Source of the DNA: RGIG5579 sp045543495
GTDB lineage: Bacteria; Bacillota; Clostridia; Oscillospirales; SIG627
DNA length: 64,000 bases
Direction of reading: 5' to 3'
Assembly: GCA_045543495.1 (NCBI GenBank)
Contig: JAZQMO010000019.1
Span: forward strand, 40,700 to 104,699
Shown here: positions 48,290 through 56,606 of the stretch, piece by piece
Layout: each line of letters begins with the position of its first letter
Position numbering within the stretch: the stretch's first letter is position 1
Notes under the pieces: generated by a model
What the model was told of the DNA's origin: nothing
What the model saw: the letters and a program-made list of their open reading frames with translations, nothing else
Databases searched by the model: none
Translations under genes and position numbers: made by a program

Positions 48290-50056
48290 ATGAAAGTTAT
48301 TTGCTTTGACGGAACGGTAAAGGAAGATCTGTCTCCCGAGGAGGAGCTGCACGTTATCCGTCACACTGCCGCACACATTTGCGCACAGGCCATTAAGAGA
48401 CTGTTTCCCGAGGCGGATTTTGCCTTCGGCCCCGCAACGGACAAGGGCTTCTTTTACGATGTAGACCTTGGAGAAACCAAGCTTGGTGACGAGGATCTTG
48501 CCCGCATCGAGGCGGAAATGAAGAAGATCGTGAAGGAAAACCTTCCCATTAAGCCCTTCATCCTTCCCAGAGAAGAGGCCATCGCTCTTATGGAGGAGAG
48601 ACAGGAGAAATATAAGGTAGAGCACATCGGCGATCTGGATGAATCCGCCCCCATCAGCTTTTATCAGCAGGGCGAGTACATCGATATGTGCGTCGGTCCT
48701 CACCTGATGTATACCAAGGCCCTCAAGGCCTTCAAGATCACCCAGCAGTCCGGCGCTTACTGGAAGAACGATAAGAACAACAAAATGCTCACCCGTATCA
48801 ACGGTATCGCCTTCCGCACGCAGGATGAAATGGAGGAATACCTGAAATTGATGGAAGAGGCCGAGAAGCGTGACCATCGCCGCATCGGCAAGGAAATGGG
48901 TCTGTTTATGCTGTGCGAGGAGGGCCCCGGCTTCCCCTTCTTCCTGCCCCGCGGTATGGCCCTGAAGAATGCTCTTATTGACTATTGGAGAGACATTCAT
49001 TACAGAGATCACTATGTAGAGGTATCCACTCCTCTGATCATGAACCGTGCCCTTTGGGAGACCAGCGGTCACTGGGATCATTATAAGGACAATATGTACT
49101 CCACCACCATTGACGAGGAGACCTATTGCATTAAGCCCATGAACTGTCCCGGCGGCGTTATGGTATACCGCTCTCAGCCCCACTCCTACCGTGAGCTTCC
49201 CCTCCGTGTGGGGGAATTGGGTCTGGTGCACCGCCACGAATTGAAGGGCGCTCTCCACGGCCTGTTCCGTGTGCGCTGCTTCACGCAGGACGATGCTCAT
49301 ATCTTTATGCGCCCCGATCAGATCACCGATGAAATTATGGGTGTGGTGCACCTGATCAACGAGGTGTATACCAAATTCGGCTTTAAGTATTCCATCGAGC
49401 TTTCCACCCGTCCCGAAAACTCCATGGGCAGTGACGAGGATTGGGAAGCCGCTACCGAGGGCCTGAAGGGTGCCTTGGAAAAGCTTGGCCTGCCCTATGA
49501 GATCAACGAGGGCGACGGTGCCTTCTACGGCCCCAAGATCGACTTCCATCTGGAGGATACCTTGGGAAGAACCTGGCAGTGCGGTACCATTCAGCTGGAC
49601 TTCCAGATGCCCATCAACTTTGATCTGGAGTATGTGGATGAGACCGGCGCCAAAAAGAAGCCCATTATGATCCACCGTGTATGCTTCGGCTCCATTGAGC
49701 GCTTTATCGGTATCATCACCGAGCACTTTGCAGGAAAATTCCCCGCTTGGCTTGCTCCCGTTCAGGTGAAGGTGCTCCCCGTTTCCGAAAAGAGCTTGGA
49801 GTATTCTCAGAAGGTTTACGATGCCGTCCGTGGTGCAGGCATCCGCTGTGAGCTGGATGACCGCAACGAAAAGATCGGCTATAAGATCCGTGAGGCACAG
49901 GCCGTGGACCGTGTTCCTTATATGTTGATCCTGGGTGCCAAGGAAATGGAGGAGGGAACCGTATCCGTTCGAAACCGTGATACGCTGGAGACCGAGACCA
50001 TGTCTCTTGAGGCCTTCCTTGCCAAGATCCGTGAAGAAACTGAGAAGAGACTGTAA
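48290..50056 (+). CDS. thrS: Threonine--tRNA ligase, lacking the N-terminal TGS domain
   Basis: Charges tRNA-Thr. The start is ATG 48290 with AAAAAGGAGGAG upstream, after the T-box terminator. The product is 588 aa; it opens almost directly with the editing domain (HVIRHTAAHICAQAIKRLFP, HxxxH), so the usual ~60-residue TGS domain is missing. Class II core motifs follow: GMALKNALIDYW, MNCPGG, HRHELKGALHGLFRVRCFTQ, the zinc Cys and His, and a C-terminal anticodon-binding domain. A hairpin terminator follows. Confidence 0.96.
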   Translation: MKVICFDGTVKEDLSPEEELHVIRHTAAHICAQAIKRLFPEADFAFGPATDKGFFYDVDLGETKLGDEDLARIEAEMKKIVKENLPIKPFILPREEAIALMEERQEKYKVEHIGDLDESAPISFYQQGEYIDMCVGPHLMYTKALKAFKITQQSGAYWKNDKNNKMLTRINGIAFRTQDEMEEYLKLMEEAEKRDHRRIGKEMGLFMLCEEGPGFPFFLPRGMALKNALIDYWRDIHYRDHYVEVSTPLIMNRALWETSGHWDHYKDNMYSTTIDEETYCIKPMNCPGGVMVYRSQPHSYRELPLRVGELGLVHRHELKGALHGLFRVRCFTQDDAHIFMRPDQITDEIMGVVHLINEVYTKFGFKYSIELSTRPENSMGSDEDWEAATEGLKGALEKLGLPYEINEGDGAFYGPKIDFHLEDTLGRTWQCGTIQLDFQMPINFDLEYVDETGAKKKPIMIHRVCFGSIERFIGIITEHFAGKFPAWLAPVQVKVLPVSEKSLEYSQKVYDAVRGAGIRCELDDRNEKIGYKIREAQAVDRVPYMLILGAKEMEEGTVSVRNRDTLETETMSLEAFLAKIREETEKRL

Positions 50057-50061
50057 ATATT

Positions 50062-50100
50062 ATGGAAAAAGACCGCTTTCCTGAAAGCGGTCTTTTTCCT
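50062..50100 (+). terminator. Intrinsic terminator of thrS
   Basis: GGAAAAAGACCGCTTTC and GAAAGCGGTCTTTTTCC form a near-perfect stem around CT. Confidence 0.9.
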
Positions 50101-50128
50101 TGCAAAGCGGCCTTTTTTGTGGTACAAT
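50100..50128 (+). promoter_or_regulatory. Promoter of the DUF1538/PII-like operon
   Basis: TTGCAA (50100-50105), a 17-base spacer and TACAAT (50123-50128). Confidence 0.75.
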
Positions 50129-50162
50129 GGCATAGAATAAGAGGATGAAAGGAGGAACCGAT

Positions 50163-51698
50163 TTGAAAAACGGAATGAATCCCAAATTAAAAGAGAAGAT
50201 ATTGGAATCCGTCTATGCGGTTCTTCCCATTACCGCCATCGTTTTGCTGATCAGTGTTTTACTCATTCCTATGGAGCTTGGCGGCATTTGCCTCTTCCTC
50301 AGCGGGGCGGTGCTTCTGATCGTGGGAATGGGCTTTTTCCAGCTTGGCGCCGAAATGGCCATGACCCCCATCGGAGAGGGCATCGGCGTTACCCTGTCCC
50401 ATACCCGCTCGGCCTTTCTTTTGGGCCTTGTGGGCTTTTTGATGGGCGTGATCATCACCGTTTCCGAGCCCGATCTTCAGGTGCTTGCCAATCAAGTGCC
50501 CGCCGTGCCCAATTTGGTTTTGATCCTTACCGTGGCTGTGGGAGTGGGCGTGTTTCTTGCTCTGGCGGTGCTTCGTATCCGCTATCGGGTGCCCCTGACC
50601 GTTCTTTTAATGGCCTCCTACCTTCTTTTGATTCTGGTTTCCTTCTTTGTTCCGAAGGATTTTCTCGCCGTTGCCTTTGACTCGGGCGGGGTGACCACAG
50701 GGCCTATGACCGTTCCCTTTATTATGGCAATGGGTGTGGGTCTTGCCTCCGTTCGTGCCGATAAAAATGCTTCCAGCGATGCCTTCGGTCTGGTGGCTCT
50801 CTCCAGTATCGGCCCCATTTTGGCGGTTCTGATTTTGGGCCTCTTCTTCCATCCCGAGGAAGCCGATTACGCCTTGGATCGGATCCCTCCCGTGGAAAAC
50901 ACCATGGATGTGGCCCACGCCTTTTTGGACGGCATCGGCCTGTATGCCGAGGAGGTCTTATTCTCTCTTATTCCCATTCTTGCGGTCTTTGTGATCTTTC
51001 AGCTTTTCACCCGCCGATTCCATCCCCGTCAGCTCCTTCGTATCGTGATGGGACTGATCTTTACCTTCATCGGTCTTGTGCTGTTTTTGTGCGGGGTCAA
51101 TGTGGGCTTTTCTCCCGTGGGTGCCCATTTGGGAGAGGAGCTTGCCTCTGTGGAGTATAAATGGATCCTGATTCCCTTGGGAATGCTCATCGGTTACTAT
51201 ATCGTCAAGGCGGAGCCCGCCATTCAGGTGCTCAATGCGCAGGTGGAAAGCGTGACCGACGGCGCCATTTCCGTCAAGAGCATGAACCGAGCCATGTCCA
51301 TCGGCGTTTCCGTCAGTGTGGGTCTTGCCATGCTGCGCCTGCTTCTGGGGATCCCCATTGTGTGGATCATCCTTCCGGGGTATGCTCTGGCCCTTGTGAT
51401 GAGCCGCTTTGCCCCCAAGATCTTCGTGGGTATCGCCTTTGACTCGGGCGGTGTTGCCAGCGGCCCTATGACCTCCACCTTTCTCATTCCCCTTTCCATC
51501 GGTGCTTGTATCACCCTTGGCGGGGATCTGATGACCGATGCCTTCGGGGTGGTGGCGCTGGTTGCCCTGACCCCCTTGATTGCCATTCAGCTTATGGGAA
51601 TTTTGTATCAGATCAAGACCCGTGACCGTCAGGACGAAAAGGTCCTTCGCACCGTGCCTGCCGAGTACGATCGCATCATTGATTTTGAGGAGGAGTAA
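50163..51698 (+). CDS. DUF1538 family membrane transporter-like protein
   Basis: A 511-aa protein with two homologous membrane halves. Each half carries the DUF1538 motif: FDSGGVTTGPMTVPFIMAMG near residue 175 and FDSGGVASGPMTSTFLIPLS near residue 425. Each also carries an E-P-D/A-x-Q-V-L element (SEPDLQVLANQV, AEPAIQVLNAQV). The internal repeat and acidic intramembrane motifs suggest an ion or small-molecule transporter; related split proteins have been reported as cation/proton antiporters. Translation probably starts at TTG 50163 (AAAGGAGG upstream). It is followed after 2 bases by a PII-like gene, implying regulated transport. Confidence 0.85.
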   Translation: MKNGMNPKLKEKILESVYAVLPITAIVLLISVLLIPMELGGICLFLSGAVLLIVGMGFFQLGAEMAMTPIGEGIGVTLSHTRSAFLLGLVGFLMGVIITVSEPDLQVLANQVPAVPNLVLILTVAVGVGVFLALAVLRIRYRVPLTVLLMASYLLLILVSFFVPKDFLAVAFDSGGVTTGPMTVPFIMAMGVGLASVRADKNASSDAFGLVALSSIGPILAVLILGLFFHPEEADYALDRIPPVENTMDVAHAFLDGIGLYAEEVLFSLIPILAVFVIFQLFTRRFHPRQLLRIVMGLIFTFIGLVLFLCGVNVGFSPVGAHLGEELASVEYKWILIPLGMLIGYYIVKAEPAIQVLNAQVESVTDGAISVKSMNRAMSIGVSVSVGLAMLRLLLGIPIVWIILPGYALALVMSRFAPKIFVGIAFDSGGVASGPMTSTFLIPLSIGACITLGGDLMTDAFGVVALVALTPLIAIQLMGILYQIKTRDRQDEKVLRTVPAEYDRIIDFEEE

Positions 51699-51700
51699 CA

Positions 51701-52426
51701 ATGGAGCAGAAAAAATACGATTTCAGAATTCTCTTCCTCATTGCTTCTCCCAAGCTGGGAGAGATCGCACAGAAGATCTTCCGCCGAGAGGAGATCACGG
51801 AGCATTTGCACACCATCGCCAAGGGTACCGCCACCAGCGAGTGGCAGGATCTTTTGGGTCTTGGTGAAATGGATAAGGATGTGATCCTGACCCTGCTTTC
51901 CGCAGGGGAGGCAGACCGTATGCTCCAGCTTCTGCGGGAGGAATTGTATTTAGGTACCCCCGGCAGCGGCGTTGCCTTTACCGTTCCCCTGAACGGTGCA
52001 GGACTCGGCCTTGTGAAAATGATGGAACAGAATTCCAAACATACCAAATGGGAAGAGGATCAAACCATGAAAAGTGATTATTCCGTAATTTTTGCCTTCG
52101 TGAACCAAGGCTTCAGTGAAGAGGTAATGGAGGCGGCAAGAGAGGCGGGCGCCGGCGGCGGCACCGTATTCCATTCCCGCCGTGTGGCAGGGGATCAGGC
52201 CTTGGAATTTTGGGGCATCCGAATTCAGGAGGAGCGTGAGATCGTTCTTATTCTGGCCTCCAAAAAGAGAAAGAGCGCCATTATGAACGCCATTTCCTCC
52301 CGTTGCGGCATCCATTCCGATGCCCACGGTATGGTCATTTCCGTTCCCGTGGATGAGGTAGCGGGTCTGAAAAAGTTCTCCGATCCCGAAAATCCCGAGG
52401 GGGAAGTGGACGAAAACACAAAATAA
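51701..52426 (+). CDS. Tandem PII-like signalling protein
   Basis: A 241-aa protein made of two GlnB-like ferredoxin folds. Domain 1 (residues ~8-115) has EHLHTIAKGTATSEWQDLLG and GSGVAFTVPLNGAG. Domain 2 (~125-225) has SVIFAFVNQGFSEEVMEAAR, AGAGGGTVFHSRRV and HGMVISVPVDEV. The G-GT-x-x-R loop is where PII proteins bind ATP/ADP. The canonical T-loop tyrosine is not evident. By analogy with GlnK-AmtB it probably gates the DUF1538 membrane protein encoded just upstream. Confidence 0.82.
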   Translation: MEQKKYDFRILFLIASPKLGEIAQKIFRREEITEHLHTIAKGTATSEWQDLLGLGEMDKDVILTLLSAGEADRMLQLLREELYLGTPGSGVAFTVPLNGAGLGLVKMMEQNSKHTKWEEDQTMKSDYSVIFAFVNQGFSEEVMEAAREAGAGGGTVFHSRRVAGDQALEFWGIRIQEEREIVLILASKKRKSAIMNAISSRCGIHSDAHGMVISVPVDEVAGLKKFSDPENPEGEVDENTK

Positions 52427-52440
52427 ACAGAAAAAACCGT

Positions 52441-52488
52441 GTGTCTTTTTGTGGAAAACAGTGTTTTTTGCAAAAAGACACATTTTTT
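52441..52488 (+). terminator. Intrinsic terminator with long loop
   Basis: GTGTCTTTTTG (52441-52451) and CAAAAAGACAC (52471-52481) pair, followed by ATTTTTTG; it ends the DUF1538/PII-like operon. Confidence 0.75.
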
Positions 52489-52500
52489 GTCAAGAAACAC

Positions 52501-52528
52501 TTGCAAAATCAAAAAAATTGAGTATAAT
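52501..52528 (+). promoter_or_regulatory. Promoter of the glycine riboswitch/AGCS unit
   Basis: TTGCAA (52501-52506), a 16-base spacer and TATAAT (52523-52528). Confidence 0.8.
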
Positions 52529-52547
52529 GGTAAGGTATTTCTGTATG

Positions 52548-52715
52548 ACGGTTGCAGGAAAGGGGTTTCCCCACCGAAGGAGTAACGCTCTCAGGTTTTC
52601 CGCAAGGAATGAAGACTGCAATCTGACAGAGCTTTGGAGAATCTCATTGAATTGAGTGCCGAAGGGGCAAAGCGAAAGCGAATCTCTCAGGCAAAAGGAC
52701 AAAGTGTATCCCGTA
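52548..52715 (+). promoter_or_regulatory. Tandem glycine riboswitch
   Basis: Two aptamers in series. The first has CCGAAGGAGTAACGCTCTCA followed by GG and the GACTGCAATCTGACAGAG closing part. The second has GTGCCGAAGGGGCAAAGCG, then the diagnostic TCTCAGGCAAAAGGACAAAG. A short linker TTTGGAGAATCTC joins them. It controls the AGCS symporter through the terminator just downstream; whether glycine turns the gene on or off cannot be told by eye. Confidence 0.93.
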
Positions 52716-52719
52716 AGAA

Positions 52720-52750
52720 GGACTGCGCTTTGTTGCGCAGTTTTTTTATT
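52720..52750 (+). terminator. Terminator of the glycine riboswitch expression platform
   Basis: ACTGCGC and GCGCAGT pair around TTTGTT, followed by seven T; 27 bases before the symporter start. Confidence 0.85.
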
Positions 52751-52776
52751 TTGTATTCTTTTTTCAGGAGGAAAAT

Positions 52777-54288
52777 ATGGAAGCATTTCTCAACAAGGTC
52801 ACAGAAATCAACAATGTGATCAACGATCTTGCGTGGGTCAAGATCGGTCTGGTGCTGCTTTTGGGTACGGGTATTCTCATGACCCTCTGCACCAAGGTAT
52901 TTCAGGTCTCCCACATTGCACACTGGTGGAAAAACACCATCGGCTCCCTGTTTAAGAAGGAAGCAAAGGGCAAAAAGGAAGCGGGTAGCATTACCCAGTT
53001 TCAGGCTCTTTGTACCGCTCTTGCCGCTACGGTAGGAACCGGTAATATCGTCGGTGTGGCAACCGCCATCATCGCAGGTGGCCCCGGTGCCATTTTCTGG
53101 ATGTGGATCGCCGCCTTCCTCGGTATGTCATTGAAGTTTTCCGAAATCGTTTTGGGGATCTATTTCCGTCGCCGCAATAAGTCGGGCGAGTGGTCCGGCG
53201 GTGCCATGTACTACCTGACCGACGGCGTGGGCAAGAAAAAGGGCTTGGGGCTCATTTCCAAGATCCTGGCCGTTCTTTTTGCCGTCTTCACCATTCTCGC
53301 ATCCTTCGGTATCGGTAATATGAGCCAGGTGGACAGCATTACCGAAAACGTGTCCAACGCCTTCTTCAAGAATGTGGATCTGGGCACCCTCGGCGGCGTT
53401 CCCGTGATCAACTACATCATCGGTGCCGTTTTGATGGTTTTGGTGGGCCTGATCGTGGTAGGCGGTCTGCAGAGACTTGCCGCCGTTGCCGAAAAGGTGG
53501 TTCCCTTTATGGCAATTCTTTACATCGCCGGCGCTCTTGTGATTCTTTGTATGAATATTAAGACTCTCCCTGCCGTGTTCGGCTCCATCTTCTCCTTTGC
53601 CTTCAATCTCAAGGCAGTGGGCGGCGGTATTTTGGGTCTTGTGACCAAGGTTGTGGTCAACGGCTGTAAGAGAGGCGTGTTCTCCAATGAGGCGGGTCTC
53701 GGCTCTGCCGTTATGGTTCACGCTTCCGCTCAGGTAAAAGAGCCCGTGAAGCAGGGTATGTGGGGTATCTTCGAGGTATTTATGGATACCTTCGTAATCT
53801 GCACCTGCTCCGCACTGGTTATTCTTTCCTCCGGCCTTGTGGATCTGGAGACCGGCGTTTCCGCCGTGGAGAAAAATTCGCTCCTTGCCTCCGGTGCCTT
53901 TGCCGAGACCTTCGGCTCCTTCGGTGAAATGTTTGTTGCCGTTGCCATGTTCTTCTTTGCTATCACTACCGTTCTCAGCTGGAGCCAATACGGTGCCAAG
54001 GCGGTGGAATATCTGGCAGGGGAAAAGGGTGCTAAGATCTACAAGGTGATCTTCGTTCTCATGACCGTCTCCGGCGCTGTTATGACTTCTTCCTTGGCTT
54101 GGGACATCTCCGATACCTTCAACGCTCTGATGATGATCCCCAACCTCATCGCCGTGATCATTCTTTCTCCCTTGGTTGCCAAGATCACCAAGAACTATGT
54201 GGACAGAAAGATCAAGAACAAAGAGGGCATCGCCCCCATCCTTTCCTACGATCCCGAGATCCAGAAGGAAATGGAGCAGGAAGACTGA
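52777..54288 (+). CDS. Sodium:alanine/glycine symporter (AGCS family)
   Basis: A 503-aa carrier with about eleven helices. Family blocks: CTALAATVGTGNIVGVATAI, GGPGAIFWMWIAAFLGMSLK, KRGVFSNEAGLGSAVMVHAS. These residues form the sodium and amino-acid sites. The glycine riboswitch upstream makes glycine or alanine the likely cargo. AGGAGGAAAAT precedes the ATG. Monocistronic with a hairpin terminator. Confidence 0.95.
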   Translation: MEAFLNKVTEINNVINDLAWVKIGLVLLLGTGILMTLCTKVFQVSHIAHWWKNTIGSLFKKEAKGKKEAGSITQFQALCTALAATVGTGNIVGVATAIIAGGPGAIFWMWIAAFLGMSLKFSEIVLGIYFRRRNKSGEWSGGAMYYLTDGVGKKKGLGLISKILAVLFAVFTILASFGIGNMSQVDSITENVSNAFFKNVDLGTLGGVPVINYIIGAVLMVLVGLIVVGGLQRLAAVAEKVVPFMAILYIAGALVILCMNIKTLPAVFGSIFSFAFNLKAVGGGILGLVTKVVVNGCKRGVFSNEAGLGSAVMVHASAQVKEPVKQGMWGIFEVFMDTFVICTCSALVILSSGLVDLETGVSAVEKNSLLASGAFAETFGSFGEMFVAVAMFFFAITTVLSWSQYGAKAVEYLAGEKGAKIYKVIFVLMTVSGAVMTSSLAWDISDTFNALMMIPNLIAVIILSPLVAKITKNYVDRKIKNKEGIAPILSYDPEIQKEMEQED

Positions 54289-54299
54289 TCCGTCTCTTT

Positions 54300-54336
54300 T
54301 TTGCCGACCCTGCCTTTTTCAGGGTCGGCTTTTTTA
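54300..54336 (+). terminator. Intrinsic terminator of the AGCS gene
   Basis: GCCGACCCTG and CAGGGTCGGC pair around CCTTTTT, followed by six T. Confidence 0.88.
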
Positions 54337-54490
54337 TCCCTATTTTTTTTTTTTTCAGAGGACTTTTTTCGGAAAAGATACGGTTTTTCAGAAATTGTCT
54401 TTACTTTTCTTCATAAATATGATAATATTCATTCAGAAACGGTTAATATTTTGCCGTTTTGCCCTTCAAAAACAGAAAGGATTTTTCATT

Positions 54491-55876
54491 ATGGAAAAAC
54501 TAACTCGTAAATACGGCCTGGTTACTGCCATTTGTATGGTGGTGGGAACCGTTATCGGCTCCGGCGTTTTTTTCAAGGCGCAGGATGTGTTGAACCGCAC
54601 CGGCGGAAATATGCCCCTTGGCATTGCCGCTTGGGTGATCACGGGCCTGATCATGATCATTTGCTCTGCACAGTTTGCGGTGATGGCCACCAAGTATGAA
54701 AAGGTAAGCGGCGTGGTGGACTATGCCGAGGCCACCTGCGGTAAAAAATATGCTTATTATCTGGCTTGGTTTATGGTCAATGTGTATTACCCCGGTATGA
54801 CCTCCGTTTTGGCTTGGGTCTCTGCCCGCTATTTCGGCGTTCTGTTGGGCTGGAGTATGGTGGGCCCCGAGGTTATGATCCTGGCGGGCTTCTTCCTGAT
54901 TTCCTCCTATGTTATCAATGCCCTGTCCCCCAAGATTGCGGGAAAATTCCAGATCAGCGCTACCTTTATTAAGCTCATTCCCATTGTTCTGATGGCCATT
55001 GTGGGTACCATCGTGGGCGCTGTCAACGGCACCCTTGGCCAAAACTTTACCACCGTGGTGACCGAAGCGGTGGGCGGAAGCACGGGAACCGGCCTTTTTG
55101 CCGCCGTGGTTGCCACCGTCTTTGCCTATGAGGGCTGGATCGTTGCCACCTCCATCAATGCGGAATTGAAGGATCCCAAGAAGAATCTGCCCTTGGCGCT
55201 GGTGATCGGTGCCATTATTGTGGTTGCTGCATACGTATTGTATTATGTGGGCGTGGCAGGGGGCGCCTCCAATCAGGTTCTGATGGAAGAGGGAGCCACC
55301 ACCGCCTTCTCCAATATTTTCGGCTCCGTGGGCGGCACCTTGTTGAATATTTGCATTGTGGTCTCCTGTCTCGGTACGCTCAACGGATTGATGGTAGGCG
55401 CTACCCGCGGTATGTATGCCATCGCCGCCCGTGGCGAGGGCCCCAATCCCAAACTCTTCAGTCAGATCGATAAGGAAACCAATATGGTGACCAACTCCTC
55501 CCTTTGGGGTCTGTTCGTTTGCGGCCTGTGGCTTCTGTATTTCTACGGCGCCAATCTTTCCACCGGCTGGTTCGGCCTGTTTAATTTTGACTCCTCCGAG
55601 CTTCCCATCGTCACCATTTACGCCATGTATATCCCCATGTTCATCGTTTGGATGAAGAAGGAAAAGGATGAGGGCTTTGTCAAGCGCTTCCTGCTTCCCG
55701 CCCTGTCCATTGTGGCGTGCCTGTTTATGGTCTTTGCCGCTGTTTATGCTCACGGCATCACTCCGTACCTTGCCGCCAAGGAAGCGGGCAGCTTTTCTTG
55801 CCCCGTGCTTTTCTATCTCATCCTGTTTGCGGTGATCATCTTGGTGGGAGCGTTTCTTCGCCGTCCCAAGAAATAA
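54491..55876 (+). CDS. APC superfamily amino acid permease
   Basis: A 461-aa carrier with twelve helices. The N-terminal MEKLTRKYGLVTAICMVVGT then VIGSGVFFKAQDVL is the APC substrate-binding unwound helix (GSGVF), and AYEGWIVATSINAELKDPKKN is the helix-6/loop signature. It resembles the serine/threonine-exchanger (LAT/SteT) group. ATG 54491 follows AGAAAGGA; longer in-frame starts run into the symporter terminator. Substrate not determinable here. A TTGTCT/TATGAT promoter-like pair lies near 54397-54425. Confidence 0.9.
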   Translation: MEKLTRKYGLVTAICMVVGTVIGSGVFFKAQDVLNRTGGNMPLGIAAWVITGLIMIICSAQFAVMATKYEKVSGVVDYAEATCGKKYAYYLAWFMVNVYYPGMTSVLAWVSARYFGVLLGWSMVGPEVMILAGFFLISSYVINALSPKIAGKFQISATFIKLIPIVLMAIVGTIVGAVNGTLGQNFTTVVTEAVGGSTGTGLFAAVVATVFAYEGWIVATSINAELKDPKKNLPLALVIGAIIVVAAYVLYYVGVAGGASNQVLMEEGATTAFSNIFGSVGGTLLNICIVVSCLGTLNGLMVGATRGMYAIAARGEGPNPKLFSQIDKETNMVTNSSLWGLFVCGLWLLYFYGANLSTGWFGLFNFDSSELPIVTIYAMYIPMFIVWMKKEKDEGFVKRFLLPALSIVACLFMVFAAVYAHGITPYLAAKEAGSFSCPVLFYLILFAVIILVGAFLRRPKK

Positions 55877-55885
55877 GCAGAGAAG

Positions 55886-55923
55886 AAAAAAAGGATCTTT
55901 TGAAAAGGAAGATCCTTTTTTAT
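55886..55923 (+). terminator. Intrinsic terminator of the APC permease gene
   Basis: AAAAAAGGATCTT and AAGATCCTTTTTT pair around TTGAAAAGG. Confidence 0.85.
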
Positions 55924-55942
55924 AATAATCATGCCGTTTCTC

Positions 55943-55971
55943 TTGACAAATCCTGATTTTTTCTCTAATAT
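55943..55971 (+). promoter_or_regulatory. Promoter of a small hypothetical gene
   Basis: TTGACA (55943-55948), a 17-base spacer and TAATAT (55966-55971). Confidence 0.75.
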
Positions 55972-56001
55972 GGTGTATAGAAACTTTCCCAAAGGAGCGT
56001 A

Positions 56002-56208
56002 ATGAATATGGTTTACTATATGACAAAGAATGAAGACGAGCAGGGCTACCACACCATCCATAAGGAGGGGTGCCCCCATCTGCCCAACGAATATCAGCGT
56101 TTGAAATTCGGGGATCTTCCCGAGGGTCTGCCCAAGGCCATCAAAAAAGGGGAAGCCTTTTATACCTATGTCAAGGTTTGCCCCGATTGCTGTGCGGACG
56201 AAATGTAA
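56002..56208 (+). CDS. Small protein with Cys/His cluster, unknown
   Basis: A 68-aa protein starting at ATG 56002 behind AAAGGAG. It has His and Cys in GYHTIHKEGCPHLP and Cys in VKVCPDCCADEM, which could bind zinc. The pattern resembles short 'CPDCC' proteins common in Clostridia, without known function. It lies between its own promoter and the thi riboswitch with no terminator after it, so part of its mRNA may read into the riboswitch. Confidence 0.7.
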   Translation: MNMVYYMTKNEDEQGYHTIHKEGCPHLPNEYQRLKFGDLPEGLPKAIKKGEAFYTYVKVCPDCCADEM

Positions 56209-56243
56209 TCAAAAATCTTGCAGAAAGCTTTAACAATAGAATA

Positions 56244-56340
56244 AACGGGAGCTTGTATGACAGGCTGAGAGGAAGGTGTGACCTTCGACCGAGAACCTGA
56301 TTTGGATAATGCCAACGTAGGGATGCCTGATACAAGGATA
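56244..56340 (+). promoter_or_regulatory. TPP riboswitch of the thi operon
   Basis: THI-box blocks in order: GGGAGCTTG, ACAGGCTGAGAGGAAGG, CGACCGAGAACCTGATTTGG and ATAATGCCAACGTAGGGA. It precedes a terminator and thiS. This is the second TPP riboswitch in the window, so uptake (thiT) and synthesis share the same signal. Confidence 0.97.
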
Positions 56341-56358
56341 TCGGGAAGAACGAAGTAA

Positions 56359-56398
56359 ATGAAGGAAGTTACCGAATCGGTAGCTTCCTTTTTTGTTT
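56359..56398 (+). terminator. Terminator of the thi leader
   Basis: GGAAG..ACCG and CGGT..CTTCC pair around AAT, followed by TTTTTTGTTTT, 14 bases before the thiS start. Confidence 0.85.
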
Positions 56399-56411
56399 TG
56401 GAGGTAAATTT

Positions 56412-56606
56412 ATGGTAAAGATCAACGGCGAGGAACTGAATCTTGCAGGTAAGACAGTAGCGGAATACCTTCGGGCTACAAACTACGATCCCAAGCGCAT
56501 CGCAGTGGAGCGCAACGGCAAGATTGTCCCCAAAGCGCAATACGACAAAACGGTGCTTCAAGACGGCGACTGCATCGAGGTGGTCAGCTTTGTGGGAGGT
56601 GGCTGA
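56412..56606 (+). CDS. thiS: Sulfur carrier protein ThiS
   Basis: A 64-aa ubiquitin-like carrier whose C-terminal Gly-Gly (SFVGGG) is adenylated by ThiF and thiocarboxylated, giving sulfur for the thiazole ring. MVKINGEELNLAGKTVAEYL and DGDCIEVVSFVGGG fit the family. GGAGG precedes the ATG. Confidence 0.95.
   Translation: MVKINGEELNLAGKTVAEYLRATNYDPKRIAVERNGKIVPKAQYDKTVLQDGDCIEVVSFVGGG

Noticed and set aside
54176..54490. Upstream extension of the APC permease
   Set aside because: It runs through the AGCS gene end and its terminator; the product before residue 106 is low-complexity, and ATG 54491 has a good SD.
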